From the NCBI GenBank assembly GCA_052034585.1, contig JBPOIJ010000008.1:1-64000 (forward strand): a stretch of DNA of 64,000 nucleotides, in the 5' to 3' direction. Numbering within the stretch: position 1 is the stretch's first letter; every line of letters begins with the position of its first letter. Position numbers and translations under genes: made by a program. This document shows, piece by piece, positions 1 through 8,715 of the stretch. The stretch comes from Xiheimicrobium sp052034585 (GTDB lineage Bacteria > Myxococcota > Myxococcia > Myxococcales > Myxococcaceae). Below the pieces are notes generated by a model. It did no database searches. It was not told where the DNA came from and worked only from the letters and a program-made list of their open reading frames with translations.

Positions 1-1134
1 CGGCCGGCCGAACTCGTTGTTGAAGGCCGCGCCGCCCAGCGGGCCTTCGATCATGATCTCGAGCGCGCTCGCGATGCGCGACGGCTTGCCGTGCTCGAGC
101 TCCCACGGCCGCACCGCGTCGGGCAGCTTCAAGTTCGAGACCGAGAAGCCAACCAACCCGGCCTTGGGCTTCGAGCCTCGACCGGTCGCGCCCTCGTCAC
201 GAATCTCTCCACCGGAGCCGGTGGACGCGCCAGGGAAGGGCGAGACCGCGGTGGGGTGGTTGTGCGTCTCCACCTTGGCGAGGATCGGCATCGGCTCGAC
301 TTCGGTGCGGTACAGCCCGTCGTCGGGGTGCGAGAAGAACCGGCCCGCGCGGTGGCCGTCGATCACCGCCGCGTTGTCCGAGTAGGCGCTCAGCACGCCC
401 GCCGGAGAGGCCGCGGTCGACCGCTTGATCAGCTTGAAGAGCGACTCTTCCATCTGGGCGCCGTCGATGACGAGCTCGGCGTTGAAGATCTTGTGTCGGC
501 AGTGCTCGCTGTTCGCCTGGGCGAACATCATCAGCTCGACGTCATTCGGGTCGCGCCCCAGCTTGGTGAACGCCGCCACCAGGTAGTCGAGCTCGTCTTC
601 GGCGAGCGCGAGGCCCAGGGTGCGGTTCGCCTCCTCGAGGGCGGCGCGACCTCCCGAGAGGATTGGAACGCTCGCGAGTGGACGGGGCGCCTGGTGGGAG
701 AAGAGGCCGTGCGCGTCCTTCAGCGAGGTGAGCACCGACTCGGTCATGCGATCGTGCAGCGCGCGCCGGAGCGCCTCTTCGTCGTTCGTCTGCCCCACCA
801 CGTTCCACGCCGTGCCCCGCTCGATGCGCTGCACGAAGTTCAAGCTGCAGTTCCGAGCGATGTCGGTCGCCTTCGACGACCAGGGCGAGACCGTGCCGAG
901 CCGCGGCACCACCAACCGGAGCGCGCCCTGGCCGTGCGGTTCCTGCGCCGACGCCCCGAGGAGCGCCGAGAGCCGACCGAGCTCGTCCGCGGTGCCTGCT
1001 CGGTTCGCCTCGACGAAGAAGACCGAATGCGCGGACAGGCTCCGCACGCTGGGGTTCGCCTGGCGAACGCGCTGGAGCTTTCGGTTGAGCCGCGCGGCGG
1101 TGAGTGGAGCAGGGCCGTGGAGCGTGACGATCAC
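1..1134 (-). CDS. purL: Phosphoribosylformylglycinamidine synthase, long form (5' part only)
   Basis: This enzyme performs the ATP- and glutamine-dependent FGAR to FGAM step of purine synthesis in the cytoplasm. About 378 N-terminal residues are present; the frame runs off the left edge, so the synthetase C-terminal part and the glutaminase domain (the long form is about 1,300 residues) are outside. Readable hallmarks in order are SPWSSKATDIARNC near residue 90, VETHNHPTAVSPFPGAS followed by GGEIRDEGATG around residue 290, and GAAFNNEFGRP at the edge. The GTG at 1134 gives an N-terminus that resembles the E. coli protein; a TTG at 1152 is the only other candidate before an in-frame TGA at 1171-1173. 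No strong ribosome site is visible. The gene lies 47 bases downstream of a lipoprotein gene on the same strand, which is probably unrelated. Confidence 0.95.
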   Translation of the reverse strand, partial: MIVTLHGPAPLTAARLNRKLQRVRQANPSVRSLSAHSVFFVEANRAGTADELGRLSALLGASAQEPHGQGALRLVVPRLGTVSPWSSKATDIARNCSLNFVQRIERGTAWNVVGQTNDEEALRRALHDRMTESVLTSLKDAHGLFSHQAPRPLASVPILSGGRAALEEANRTLGLALAEDELDYLVAAFTKLGRDPNDVELMMFAQANSEHCRHKIFNAELVIDGAQMEESLFKLIKRSTAASPAGVLSAYSDNAAVIDGHRAGRFFSHPDDGLYRTEVEPMPILAKVETHNHPTAVSPFPGASTGSGGEIRDEGATGRGSKPKAGLVGFSVSNLKLPDAVRPWELEHGKPSRIASALEIMIEGPLGGAAFNNEFGRP

Positions 1135-1181
1135 GCGCGCACTCTGCCCCAAACGGAGCCGCCTCGACCCTCAAAACGGCG

Positions 1182-3326
1182 TCAGTTGATGTCGCCGTTG
1201 CAGACGTTGTTCTCGCAGGTATTCCCGGTGCAGCAGTCGCTCGTCTGGCTGCAGCTCTGGCCAGTCACCCGGCACATGTTCGCCGGCGGCGGTGAGCAGA
1301 CGCTCGGTCCACCCGCGGGCGGCGAGCGGCACTCGTTGGTGCAGCACTCCGAGTTCACCGTGCAGCTCGCTCCAGTCGCTCGGCAGGCGCGCGCGGCCCA
1401 GTAGGCCGAGATGTTGCGTGACTGCGCCGACTGCCCAGGGAGCCAGTAGCCGACCTCGCTCGGATCCTCTCCGGGCAGGGGGTTCTTCTTGATCGCGGTG
1501 ACCCAGATCTGCTCGCGGTTCGCGCCGAGCGTTCCGGCCTGCGCGTTGCCGTAGTTGCGCCGTGAGAGGAAGGCGAGCCAGTAGTAGCCGCCGGAGTCGA
1601 AGGGCGAGAAGCGCGGCTCGAACGACAGCTGGAGCCCGCCGTTCGCCTTCACCAGCTCGCGAATGTCGGTGCCGTCACGGTTCATGATGTAGAGGATCGC
1701 CGGCTGCCGCGACGAGCGGCCGTTCACCCCGAGCGCGAAGACGAGCCGCTGAGAGTCGGGCGTCCACACCGGGTAGGTCGGCGCGCGGTGAGCGGCGGGC
1801 CGGTTGGGGATCGTCGGGCTCGTGCCCTGGAGCACCGGCACCATCGAGCCGAAGGTGTCTTGGCCCGTCACGGGGATCATCGAGATCGTGCCGTCGACGT
1901 AGTCGACCCCCCAGTCGCTCACCCCAGACACGCAGGCGATCGCCGTCCCGTCGGGCGACCAGGAGGGGTGGGTGACGTTGTTGTTCGGCAGCCCCGCGCC
2001 CATCGCCGGCATCACCTGGCCCGTCATCGCGTTGAGCAGGCTGAAGCCGGTGGGGCTCGGCCCGGTGGTGACGACGAGCCGATCTTCTCGTGGGCTCCAG
2101 GTCGAGAACCACCACTTCTGCTGCATGGTGCCGAAGAGGCTCGGTGGTGGGTCGCTGGTGAGGTTCGCGGTGAGATCGAAGACGGTGCCGAAGTTGTCGC
2201 CGCCGCCCAGCCGCCCGGCCATGTAGCGACCGCTCGGAGACACGGTGTGGCAGCCGATGCAGCGCGCGGTCTCGCTCCCTGGCACCGGTGGCGGGGTGGG
2301 CATGAAGGCGGTGCGCATGTTGGTGCCGTCGTCGATTCGGTAGACCCGGCCCTCGTTGACCGCCCAGTAGTAGACGCTGCCCGCGAGCGCGGCCTTGGCG
2401 AACTTCACCCGCACCTCGTTGGAGCGATAGGCCGAGCCGGTCGCCGCGACCCAGCGATCGACGGTGATCACCCCCTCGACGTCGGGGTTCGTCTGCGCGA
2501 AGCCGCGCCAGGCCGCGGTGTCGACCAGCCAGTCGTTGGTGAACCCGGCTCCGCTGTGGAGGAGGAAGGCGATCACCTCGGCGTTCGGCTTCTTGAGGGT
2601 GATTCGGAAGAGATCGCCCGCCGCGCCGTTGAGCCACTGGAGATCGGCGGGGAACACGTTCTGCGGCATCAGCGCGTGATCGAGCGGGTAGACGAGGTTC
2701 GCCGACTGCGCCAGGTCGAACGGGAGGAGCGTCGAGAAGTTCGTGAGCGCGCTCCCGGGCACCCCAGGGCCAGTGACGGTTCGCGAGAGATTGACGGTGA
2801 CGGTCGCGCTCCCGACGAGCGTCTGCGACCCACCGGGAATGACCGCCGCCGCCTCGAGGGTGACGGTGCCGCCCTGGTTGCCCGTCGCCCGGAACTCGCC
2901 GGTCACCGCGTTGATGTCGCCCAGCTGCCTCGACATGATCGTCCACGTGGGGATCACCCCAGACGTCACGTAGGAGCCGTCGCGCAGCTTCATCTTCGCG
3001 GTGAAGGTCTGCGTCATCGGGTTGCCTGGGGTGGTGGTGATCACCGCCATCGGAGGATCGATCTCGAGCGCGATCGCGTCGAGCTGCCCCGAATTCCCAC
3101 CACCCGTTCCGCTCACGCCTCCAGCGGTCACGCCTCCGTCACCGGCGCTCCCGCCAGCCGCGCTGCCACCGCCCATTCGCTCGCCAGCGCGGCAGCGGGC
3201 AGTGATGCAGACCTGCCCCGCCGCGCAGTCCCCATCGACCCGACACAGCTTGCCTTGCACCTGACAGGTGCACGACGAGGCGAGGATCACCAGCACCAGC
3301 GCAGGACGATGGGGGAACGGAAACAT
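1182..3326 (-). CDS. Cys-rich lipoprotein with Ig-like domain, TolB-like propeller and CxxCH motif
   Basis: A secreted protein of about 714 residues. The ATG at 3326 is chosen because GAGAGG precedes it by about 8 bases and it opens a signal peptide ending LASSC, a plausible lipobox. Next come a Cys module (C-x-C-x6-C-x5-C-x5-C-x4-C), a Gly/Ser/Ala-rich linker, and a bacterial Ig-like segment (GVIPTWTIMS...GEFRATGNQGG). A single CIGCH follows near residue 355, which has the form of a c-type heme attachment site. The second half contains repeated WSP-(R/D/E)-type strands typical of TolB/PD40 beta-propellers. The C-terminus carries two disulfide-knot-like repeats (CxxxGxSCxxxSDCC type). A surface or redox role is possible, but the function is unknown. 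An in-frame start 30 codons upstream lacks a signal peptide. Confidence 0.85.
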   Translation of the reverse strand: MFPFPHRPALVLVILASSCTCQVQGKLCRVDGDCAAGQVCITARCRAGERMGGGSAAGGSAGDGGVTAGGVSGTGGGNSGQLDAIALEIDPPMAVITTTPGNPMTQTFTAKMKLRDGSYVTSGVIPTWTIMSRQLGDINAVTGEFRATGNQGGTVTLEAAAVIPGGSQTLVGSATVTVNLSRTVTGPGVPGSALTNFSTLLPFDLAQSANLVYPLDHALMPQNVFPADLQWLNGAAGDLFRITLKKPNAEVIAFLLHSGAGFTNDWLVDTAAWRGFAQTNPDVEGVITVDRWVAATGSAYRSNEVRVKFAKAALAGSVYYWAVNEGRVYRIDDGTNMRTAFMPTPPPVPGSETARCIGCHTVSPSGRYMAGRLGGGDNFGTVFDLTANLTSDPPPSLFGTMQQKWWFSTWSPREDRLVVTTGPSPTGFSLLNAMTGQVMPAMGAGLPNNNVTHPSWSPDGTAIACVSGVSDWGVDYVDGTISMIPVTGQDTFGSMVPVLQGTSPTIPNRPAAHRAPTYPVWTPDSQRLVFALGVNGRSSRQPAILYIMNRDGTDIRELVKANGGLQLSFEPRFSPFDSGGYYWLAFLSRRNYGNAQAGTLGANREQIWVTAIKKNPLPGEDPSEVGYWLPGQSAQSRNISAYWAARACRATGASCTVNSECCTNECRSPPAGGPSVCSPPPANMCRVTGQSCSQTSDCCTGNTCENNVCNGDIN

Positions 3327-3449
3327 GGAAAGACCTCTCACGTTCTGGGCTTCGGCCGCGGGCGCCAACTGGTTCGCCCTTCTCGAACCCCGAGAATGGC
3401 GCTGGAGCGCCCGCACCGCAACGTCAACCCAGCAGTGCTGTGAAGTCGC

Positions 3450-4673
3450 TCAGCCGACCAGCCGGAGCACGAGCTGCTCGGCGTAGTCGATCGAGGCGTT
3501 CAGCTCTTGCGCATCGACGTTGCGCCAGGTGTCGCTGGGCCGGTGGTAGTGGCGAGGCGCGCCCAGCTCGGGGTCGATGCAGGTCAACGACATCGCCCGG
3601 AAGCCGTGAGCCAGAAACGGCATCGCGTCGGTCGCGCCCGAGGGCACCTCGTACACCGTCACCTGCGGCAGGGTCGGGTTCGCGCGGTTGACCGCCTCCA
3701 CCGCCTCCAGCATCGACGCCGGCACCGGCACCGCGACGAGCTCGCCTTCACCCAGCACCCGCAGCGCGCCGTTCGCCAGGGTGTCGAGCCCGAGCACCAT
3801 CGTCTCGGTCGGCGACCACTCGTTCTTCCGGACGATCTCCTGCGCCAGCCGCAGCGCGCCGCCCGTTCCGGCTTCCTCTGCGCCGGAGATGACGATCACC
3901 AGCTCGACGTCTTCGGGGAGGCGTCCCTCGAGCCGGTGCGCGAGCTCGACGCAGGCGGTGCAGCCCGAGAGGTTGTCGGCGGCTCCGGGGACGACCTCGT
4001 TGCGGAGCACCACGTCGAGGTTGAGCACGAAGGAGATCACGGCTGGCAACGAGACGAGGCCGCGGAGCCAGCCGGGCGCGCTCCACACGCCCAGCGCGGC
4101 GACGAGCTCGAGCGCGGCCACCGCGGTCACCGCGAGCGTCGCGACCCCGAGCTGCTTCTTGAGGTACCCGAGCCCCGGCGGCGGCTGCTTCGTCGCCAGC
4201 TTGACCAGCCGCGGGTCGAAGAGAAAGCCGGTGTACGCCGCGTCCGAGTGGGCGATGAGGACCAGGCGCTTGCGTCGGAGCGCGCGCGCAGGTTTCGTCG
4301 CCAGCAGGTTCTGCGAGTCGATGGTGGGGAAGAGGCGGCGAAGGAGCAGCCCCTTTCGGGTGGACTCGAGGGCATAGGAGATCACCACCAGCACGTGGAG
4401 CGCCGCGCCGACGAGCGGCCAGGCGAAGCCGACGCCCACCGCTGCGGTCGCCAGCCCGAAGTGCACCATCAGGCTCGCGTAGATGCTCTGGGACCAGCTG
4501 AACGGCCGCCAGTCGAGCCGGTAGCCGAGCGCGCCGAGCTCAGCGGCGATCGTCTCCTGCGCGCGCCTCTCGGTCGGAGTGCCGGTCAACCGCCTGGGCC
4601 CCAGCTCCTCGAGGTGACGCAGGCGTTCGAGCGGGGTGGGGCGAGTCGGGGCGAGCGGCGCGACGGCGGACAT
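3450..4673 (-). CDS. M28-family zinc metallopeptidase with membrane segments
   Basis: A probable aminopeptidase of about 407 residues with the co-catalytic zinc site of family M28. The expected ligands can be read in order: H142-S-D144, D233 in AADNLSG, the E266/E267 pair in GAEEAGTGG, D297 in GLDTL, and H375/H377 in RHYHRPSDT. Between the first ligand and the N-terminus there are two hydrophobic segments (about 68-103), and two more lie at about 178-222. It is therefore a membrane-embedded variant rather than a soluble secreted enzyme. The ATG at 4673 is preferred over an upstream in-frame start that would add a charged, non-hydrophobic 31-residue extension. The substrate is unknown. Confidence 0.88.
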   Translation of the reverse strand: MSAVAPLAPTRPTPLERLRHLEELGPRRLTGTPTERRAQETIAAELGALGYRLDWRPFSWSQSIYASLMVHFGLATAAVGVGFAWPLVGAALHVLVVISYALESTRKGLLLRRLFPTIDSQNLLATKPARALRRKRLVLIAHSDAAYTGFLFDPRLVKLATKQPPPGLGYLKKQLGVATLAVTAVAALELVAALGVWSAPGWLRGLVSLPAVISFVLNLDVVLRNEVVPGAADNLSGCTACVELAHRLEGRLPEDVELVIVISGAEEAGTGGALRLAQEIVRKNEWSPTETMVLGLDTLANGALRVLGEGELVAVPVPASMLEAVEAVNRANPTLPQVTVYEVPSGATDAMPFLAHGFRAMSLTCIDPELGAPRHYHRPSDTWRNVDAQELNASIDYAEQLVLRLVG

Positions 4674-4807
4674 GACGCAGGTGTAGCACTCGGGCCCTGA
4701 CGCGTGCCCTCGGGTTTGCCTCTCCCGGGCACGGGCATGCTGCCAATCACCCTTCGCCAAGGCCACGCTCGGATTCGTTGCCTCTTCCTGTGCGATAGAT
4801 TGGGGCC

Positions 4808-5194
4808 ATGGAAGTCGAGCCGCTCGAGGTCGACGCCGAGACCGCCTACCGCTCGTTCTGCGAGGTGGAACGGCAACGCAGCTGGGTGCCCGGAGTGAAG
4901 AAGGTGAAGGTGGTGCGCACCGACGAGCGCGGCCGAGCCGTCGAGGTCTTCTACGAGTTCGGCGAGTCGCTCGCCTACGCGCTCGTCTACGCCTGGGACG
5001 ACGCGCAGCACAAAGCGCGCTGGGTGCCGTCCTCGGGCGTGCGTGACGGCGTCTCGGGGAGCGTGTGGTTCGAGCCCGTGCCGTCCGGCGGCTGTCGCAT
5101 GCACTACCAGCTCGACGCGCTCAAAGGCCGGCCCGCCGATCACGAGCTGCAGGTGGTGCGTGGCTTTCGCGGGTGGCTGACCCCGAAGCCGTGA
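4808..5194 (+). CDS. SRPBCC (START-like) family protein
   Basis: A 128-residue protein with the length and alternating strand pattern of the SRPBCC/polyketide-cyclase-like fold, which binds hydrophobic ligands in a deep cavity. It opens with the typical VDAETAYRSFCEVER helix and a VPGVKKVKVV strand. The middle segment (WVPSSGVRDGVSGSVWFEP) and a final amphipathic helix follow. No signal peptide or membrane segment is visible, so it is probably cytoplasmic. It is divergent from the M28 peptidase with 134 bases between starts. The ligand and pathway cannot be told from the sequence. Confidence 0.72.
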   Translation: MEVEPLEVDAETAYRSFCEVERQRSWVPGVKKVKVVRTDERGRAVEVFYEFGESLAYALVYAWDDAQHKARWVPSSGVRDGVSGSVWFEPVPSGGCRMHYQLDALKGRPADHELQVVRGFRGWLTPKP

Positions 5195-5287
5195 GGGCCG
5201 AGGAGCGCTCGCATCCGTCGACCGCCCGATGCGCCGAGGCGCTCGTGGTGGGAACGTGAAGTCGTTCCCGATGTCCGGAGGCTCACC

Positions 5288-6649
5288 ATGAATCGAACCA
5301 GCCTGCTCCTCGTCGCTGCCGCCGTCCTCGTGGTCGTCGCCCTCGCCTCCACGCCTGGGCGGACCTCGCCTGCACCTGCCAGACGGCCCGGGGCGGTCGG
5401 TCCGTCAGTCTCTGCGCCGATGGGCAATGGGCTCTCGCTCACCGTCGCCTCGCCCCATCGCGCGCTCGCCTCGACGGGCGGCGATGCCTGGGCGGTCATC
5501 GACGTCACCGCCGCGGTGCGGGAGCTGGCGCGTCACCGGGTGAGCCTGGCGGTCGTCGTCGACACCTCCGGCTCGATGGCAGGGCCGAAGATGGAGCAGG
5601 CGAAGCGCGCGGCGCAGTCGCTCGTACGTCAGCTCGGAGACGACGACGAGCTCGCCCTCGTCGCGTTCGATCAGACGGCGCGCACCTTCGCGCGGCAGCC
5701 GATGACGAGCGAGGGCCGTCGGGCGGCGCTGAGCTTCATCGAGACCCTCGGGCCAGTCGGCGCGACCAACATCAGCGAAGGGCTGCTCGAAGGAGAACGG
5801 GCGCTCGACCGCGCGGGGGGCCAGCGCCGCTTGGTGTTGGTCAGTGACGGTCAGCCCACCGCGGGGATCGTCGATCGCACCCAGCTGGGCCAGCTCGCGG
5901 CGGCGGCGCACGAGCGGGGCGTCACGGTCACCGCCATCGGCGTCGGTGACGACTTCGACGCCATGCTGATGCGATCGATGGCGGAACGTGGAGGAGGCGT
6001 CTACGGCGATCTCCGCCGGCCCGAGGCGCTCGAGATCGTGCTCGCCGACGAGCTCCGTCAGGCTCGCCAGCCGCTCGCTCGAAACGTGAAGCTCGGCTTC
6101 CAGTCAGGCTCGTCCGTCGACGTCGTCGCCGCTGCCGGTCGCATGCTGCAGCAGGGCGCCAACGGGCCGGAGGTCACGCTCCCGGACTTTGGGTCCGGCG
6201 CTTCGGCGCGCGTGTTCGTCAAGCTGCGCCACGGCGGTGGGTTCGGCGCCCTCCAGCTCGCCCCGCGCCTGGAGTGGACGACGCCCGAGGGCCACCGCGA
6301 GACGGCCGAGGTGCACCTCACGCTCCCACTCTCCGAGGATCGAGCGTCGATCGAGGCGAGCCGCGACGAGGCGCTCTTCGCCGACGTGATGCGGGCGTTC
6401 GGGAACGAACAGATGGTGCTCGCCGCCGAGGCGATGGAGCGGGGCGAACGCAGCAGCGCGCTCGCGCTCCTCGACAAGGCTCGCTCCCTCTTCCGGTCGT
6501 CGGCTGACGCGCTCGCCGGCGAGGAACCGGTGCTCGCGGAGAAAGCCCGGCTCTGGAAGAGCGCCGGCTACGACGCCCACAAGGAGTCGAAGGACATGAT
6601 GCGCAAGTCGCTCACCACCTTCGGGCAGACGAACAACGCCCTGTATTGA
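5288..6649 (+). CDS. Secreted von Willebrand factor A (VWA) domain protein
   Basis: A 453-residue protein with an N-terminal hydrophobic segment (residues about 5-20) acting as signal peptide or anchor. The VWA domain spans about 86-260. Its metal-ion-dependent adhesion site is intact: D92-x-S94-x-S96 in VVDTSGSMAG, a Thr in GATNISEG, and an Asp in VLVSDGQPTAG. The C-terminal half is a beta-rich segment followed by an alpha-helical tail (about 385-445), as in Ca-activated chloride-channel-like/YfbK-type bacterial VWA proteins. It probably mediates protein-protein contact at the envelope. It stands alone in its orientation group, and the partner is unknown. The ATG follows ggaggctcacc at a usual distance. 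Confidence 0.87.
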   Translation: MNRTSLLLVAAAVLVVVALASTPGRTSPAPARRPGAVGPSVSAPMGNGLSLTVASPHRALASTGGDAWAVIDVTAAVRELARHRVSLAVVVDTSGSMAGPKMEQAKRAAQSLVRQLGDDDELALVAFDQTARTFARQPMTSEGRRAALSFIETLGPVGATNISEGLLEGERALDRAGGQRRLVLVSDGQPTAGIVDRTQLGQLAAAAHERGVTVTAIGVGDDFDAMLMRSMAERGGGVYGDLRRPEALEIVLADELRQARQPLARNVKLGFQSGSSVDVVAAAGRMLQQGANGPEVTLPDFGSGASARVFVKLRHGGGFGALQLAPRLEWTTPEGHRETAEVHLTLPLSEDRASIEASRDEALFADVMRAFGNEQMVLAAEAMERGERSSALALLDKARSLFRSSADALAGEEPVLAEKARLWKSAGYDAHKESKDMMRKSLTTFGQTNNALY

Positions 6650-6687
6650 GCTGGTGGGATCGCACCGAGCCGCGCGAAGATTCGCGC

Positions 6688-7197
6688 ATGGCGGTCTTTC
6701 ACTTCGCGTTGACCGTGATTCCGCAAGTCGCCCTGGGGGCGAGTCCGGCACCTCGGCTGACGGATGCCGAGCTCGAGGCGGGGTACGACATCTCGACGGG
6801 CTTTTGGTCCTCGCAGCCGCCGACGAACGACACCCTGGCTGCACTCCGCTCGTTGCTCCCGCGCGATCGGTCGTGGGGTGACGTGGAGGAGTACCTCGAG
6901 AACGGGAACGAAGGCTCCGATCTTCGAATCTGGTCGAATGAGGAGGGTCGCGTCTGGGCGATCACGTTCCGGTTTTCGGCCCTGACCGAGAATTGGACGT
7001 TGATGACTGCCTTCCTCTCGGTCCTTCGTCGCGCGCAGTGTTGGCTCGTCGACCTCCGGACGGGATCGGTGTTCCCACCGGAGGAAGAGGTGGTGAGGTT
7101 GCGATACCGGGACTCGCGGGCACGACAGTTCCGTACGAACCCAGCCGCTGCGCTCGCCGCCGCCGCCGAGGCGCTCACGGACCCGAAGCGTCGTTGA
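6688..7197 (+). CDS. Hypothetical protein, 169 residues
   Basis: I do not recognise this family. The frame shows normal GC-rich third-position bias. The product is a soluble-looking mixed alpha/beta protein with no signal peptide or membrane segment. Readable stretches include LTDAELEAGYDISTGFW near the start and a Trp-rich core (WSNEEGRVWAITFRF). The overall size and composition resemble small immunity-type or tail-region proteins, but this is only an impression. The ATG at 6688 is chosen; a TTG at 6646 overlapping the previous stop would add 14 residues. It ends 3 bases before the convergent cyclodeaminase-like gene. Confidence 0.65.
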   Translation: MAVFHFALTVIPQVALGASPAPRLTDAELEAGYDISTGFWSSQPPTNDTLAALRSLLPRDRSWGDVEEYLENGNEGSDLRIWSNEEGRVWAITFRFSALTENWTLMTAFLSVLRRAQCWLVDLRTGSVFPPEEEVVRLRYRDSRARQFRTNPAAALAAAAEALTDPKRR

Positions 7198-7200
7198 ACG

Positions 7201-8103
7201 TCAGCTCTTCAGCTCGACCCGGGTCAGCGCCTCGTCGTCACGCGCACCTTCGTACACGTGCGCGGCGGCGATGAGATCGAGCGTCGGCGGACCGAGCGAG
7301 ACGAAGAGCGTCACCTGCGAGGCCTCGGCGCGGGCGGGCACGGTTCCCGCCAGCACCTGCCCGAGATCGCCGACGAAGGCGGGTGCCCACGGCACGCTCG
7401 CCTGTCGATCGTCGGAGAAGCAGCGTGCCCGGGCCAGCAGCGAAGGAGGGAGCGGCGCGTCGCTCAGCCCGTCTGCCCCCAGAATCGTGAGGTGTGCTCC
7501 GTCGGCGACCGCGTCCACCGGCAGGTCGACCGCGCCGGTGAGGACGACGATCTCCGCGCCGCGCACCGCTTCTTCGGCCGTCTCGCAGGCGCGCACGTTC
7601 ACCGCGAGCGAGGCGTGGAGCGCCATCGCTTGTTGGGTCGAGGCCGCGAGATCGGGGTCGAAGAGGGTCACCCGGCCGAGGGACCGCACCAGGCGCAGGG
7701 CCTTGAGCGCGCTCGACACCACCGGCCCGTTCCCGAGGAGCGCCACCGAGCTCGCCTGTGGCGCGGCCAACGCATCGGCCGCCAACGCGCCCACCACCGA
7801 CGCCCGCAGCGCCATCAAGTGGCCCGCGTCCATCAGCGCGAGCAGCTCGCCCGAGTCTCGATCGTACAGCTGGAGCACCACGGCGGCCGTCGTCGAGGGT
7901 TGAACGGTGATCGACCATCGTCGCAGCGCCGAGAGCGAGCCGTGCCGGACCCGAGCCGACCCTGCGCCCGCGACCTCGAAGGTGACGGGCGCGGAGGCCG
8001 CGAGGTGGCGGTGCTCGAGGAACGCGGTGCGCAGCTCCTGAAGCAGGTGGAGCGCCCGAAGGTGACGCGAGACCTCCGTCTTGGTGAGGACGACCGTCAG
8101 CAC
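7201..8103 (-). CDS. Ornithine cyclodeaminase / mu-crystallin family protein
   Basis: A 300-residue protein with the two-lobed layout of the OCD/mu-crystallin family: a dimerisation lobe, then a Rossmann NAD(P)-binding lobe. Family features include LMDAGHLMALRASVVGALAADAL, matching the family's D/G...TALRTGA region, and the dinucleotide loop VALLGNGPV around residue 125, followed by a strand ending in D (VTLFDPD). The glycine loop is GNGPV rather than GxGxxA/G, so cofactor use may differ. Members include ornithine cyclodeaminase, alanine dehydrogenase and ketimine reductase; the substrate cannot be chosen here. The start is GTG at 8103. The next gene upstream on this strand (8155-8664) lies 51 bases away. 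Confidence 0.85.
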   Translation of the reverse strand: MLTVVLTKTEVSRHLRALHLLQELRTAFLEHRHLAASAPVTFEVAGAGSARVRHGSLSALRRWSITVQPSTTAAVVLQLYDRDSGELLALMDAGHLMALRASVVGALAADALAAPQASSVALLGNGPVVSSALKALRLVRSLGRVTLFDPDLAASTQQAMALHASLAVNVRACETAEEAVRGAEIVVLTGAVDLPVDAVADGAHLTILGADGLSDAPLPPSLLARARCFSDDRQASVPWAPAFVGDLGQVLAGTVPARAEASQVTLFVSLGPPTLDLIAAAHVYEGARDDEALTRVELKS

Positions 8104-8154
8104 GACGCTGCTCTTTTCACCTTCGCCGCTCCACGCATCGCTGGACTCGCGACG

Positions 8155-8664
8155 TCAGGCCTCGGCGCGAGGCGCCTGCTCCGCGTCGAGCGGGAGCACC
8201 TCGGCCGTCAGCTCGAGCCAGTGGTTGTTGCCCCAGTTGCTGTCCCACGCCGGCTCGCCCGCCTCGGTCTTCAGCTCGAACCAGTACTCCAGGTGCTTGG
8301 CGTTCTTCGGCAGCTCGAGGCGCGCGGGGGCTCGGAGCAGCCGACCGGTGCTGTCGCGGTTCGCGATGACTGCGGAGGGCAGTAGCTCGCCGTCGATGCG
8401 CGCGTGGAGGGTGATGGTGGTGATGGGCGAGCCCAGGTTGGTGGGCTCCTTCCAGTAGCCGATCTCGAGGGTCGCTCCGGCCGGCACCCGCGTGGCGACC
8501 ATCGCGCCGTCGCCGATCCGCTCGGTGAGCAACCCGAAGCCATTGCCCATCTGGAGCGAGAACTCCCGCGGCGGCTCGGTGACGAGCGGGCTCTTCTTCA
8601 CCGTCGTGCGCTTGCTGGAGGTGGTGGTGCTGCTGCTGGTTCGGCTGGTCTTCTTGGCGGCCAT
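8155..8664 (-). CDS. Small protein with CBM21-like WDSNWGNN motif (possible DUF6209)
   Basis: A 169-residue protein. A low-complexity Ser/Thr/Lys-rich N-terminus (about 25 residues) precedes a compact beta-rich domain. The domain ends with YWFELKTE...WDSNWGNNHWLEL, which closely resembles the W-D-x-N-x-G-x-N-Y signature of family 21 carbohydrate-binding modules and the related DUF6209 proteins. No signal peptide is seen, so it is probably cytoplasmic. A glycogen-like or polysaccharide ligand is therefore possible but unproven. GGGGGAG lies just upstream of the ATG. The family assignment rests on the one motif and the predicted strand order. Confidence 0.68.
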   Translation of the reverse strand: MAAKKTSRTSSSTTTSSKRTTVKKSPLVTEPPREFSLQMGNGFGLLTERIGDGAMVATRVPAGATLEIGYWKEPTNLGSPITTITLHARIDGELLPSAVIANRDSTGRLLRAPARLELPKNAKHLEYWFELKTEAGEPAWDSNWGNNHWLELTAEVLPLDAEQAPRAEA

Positions 8665-8715
8665 GGGGCTCCCCCGTCGATGTGGAACGGGGCCCCTCTA
8701 CCTGCGCCCGCTGCG

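Noticed and set aside
91..1404. A 437-codon open frame on the plus strand near the left edge
   Set aside because: It is antisense to purL, whose conserved blocks are clear on the minus strand.
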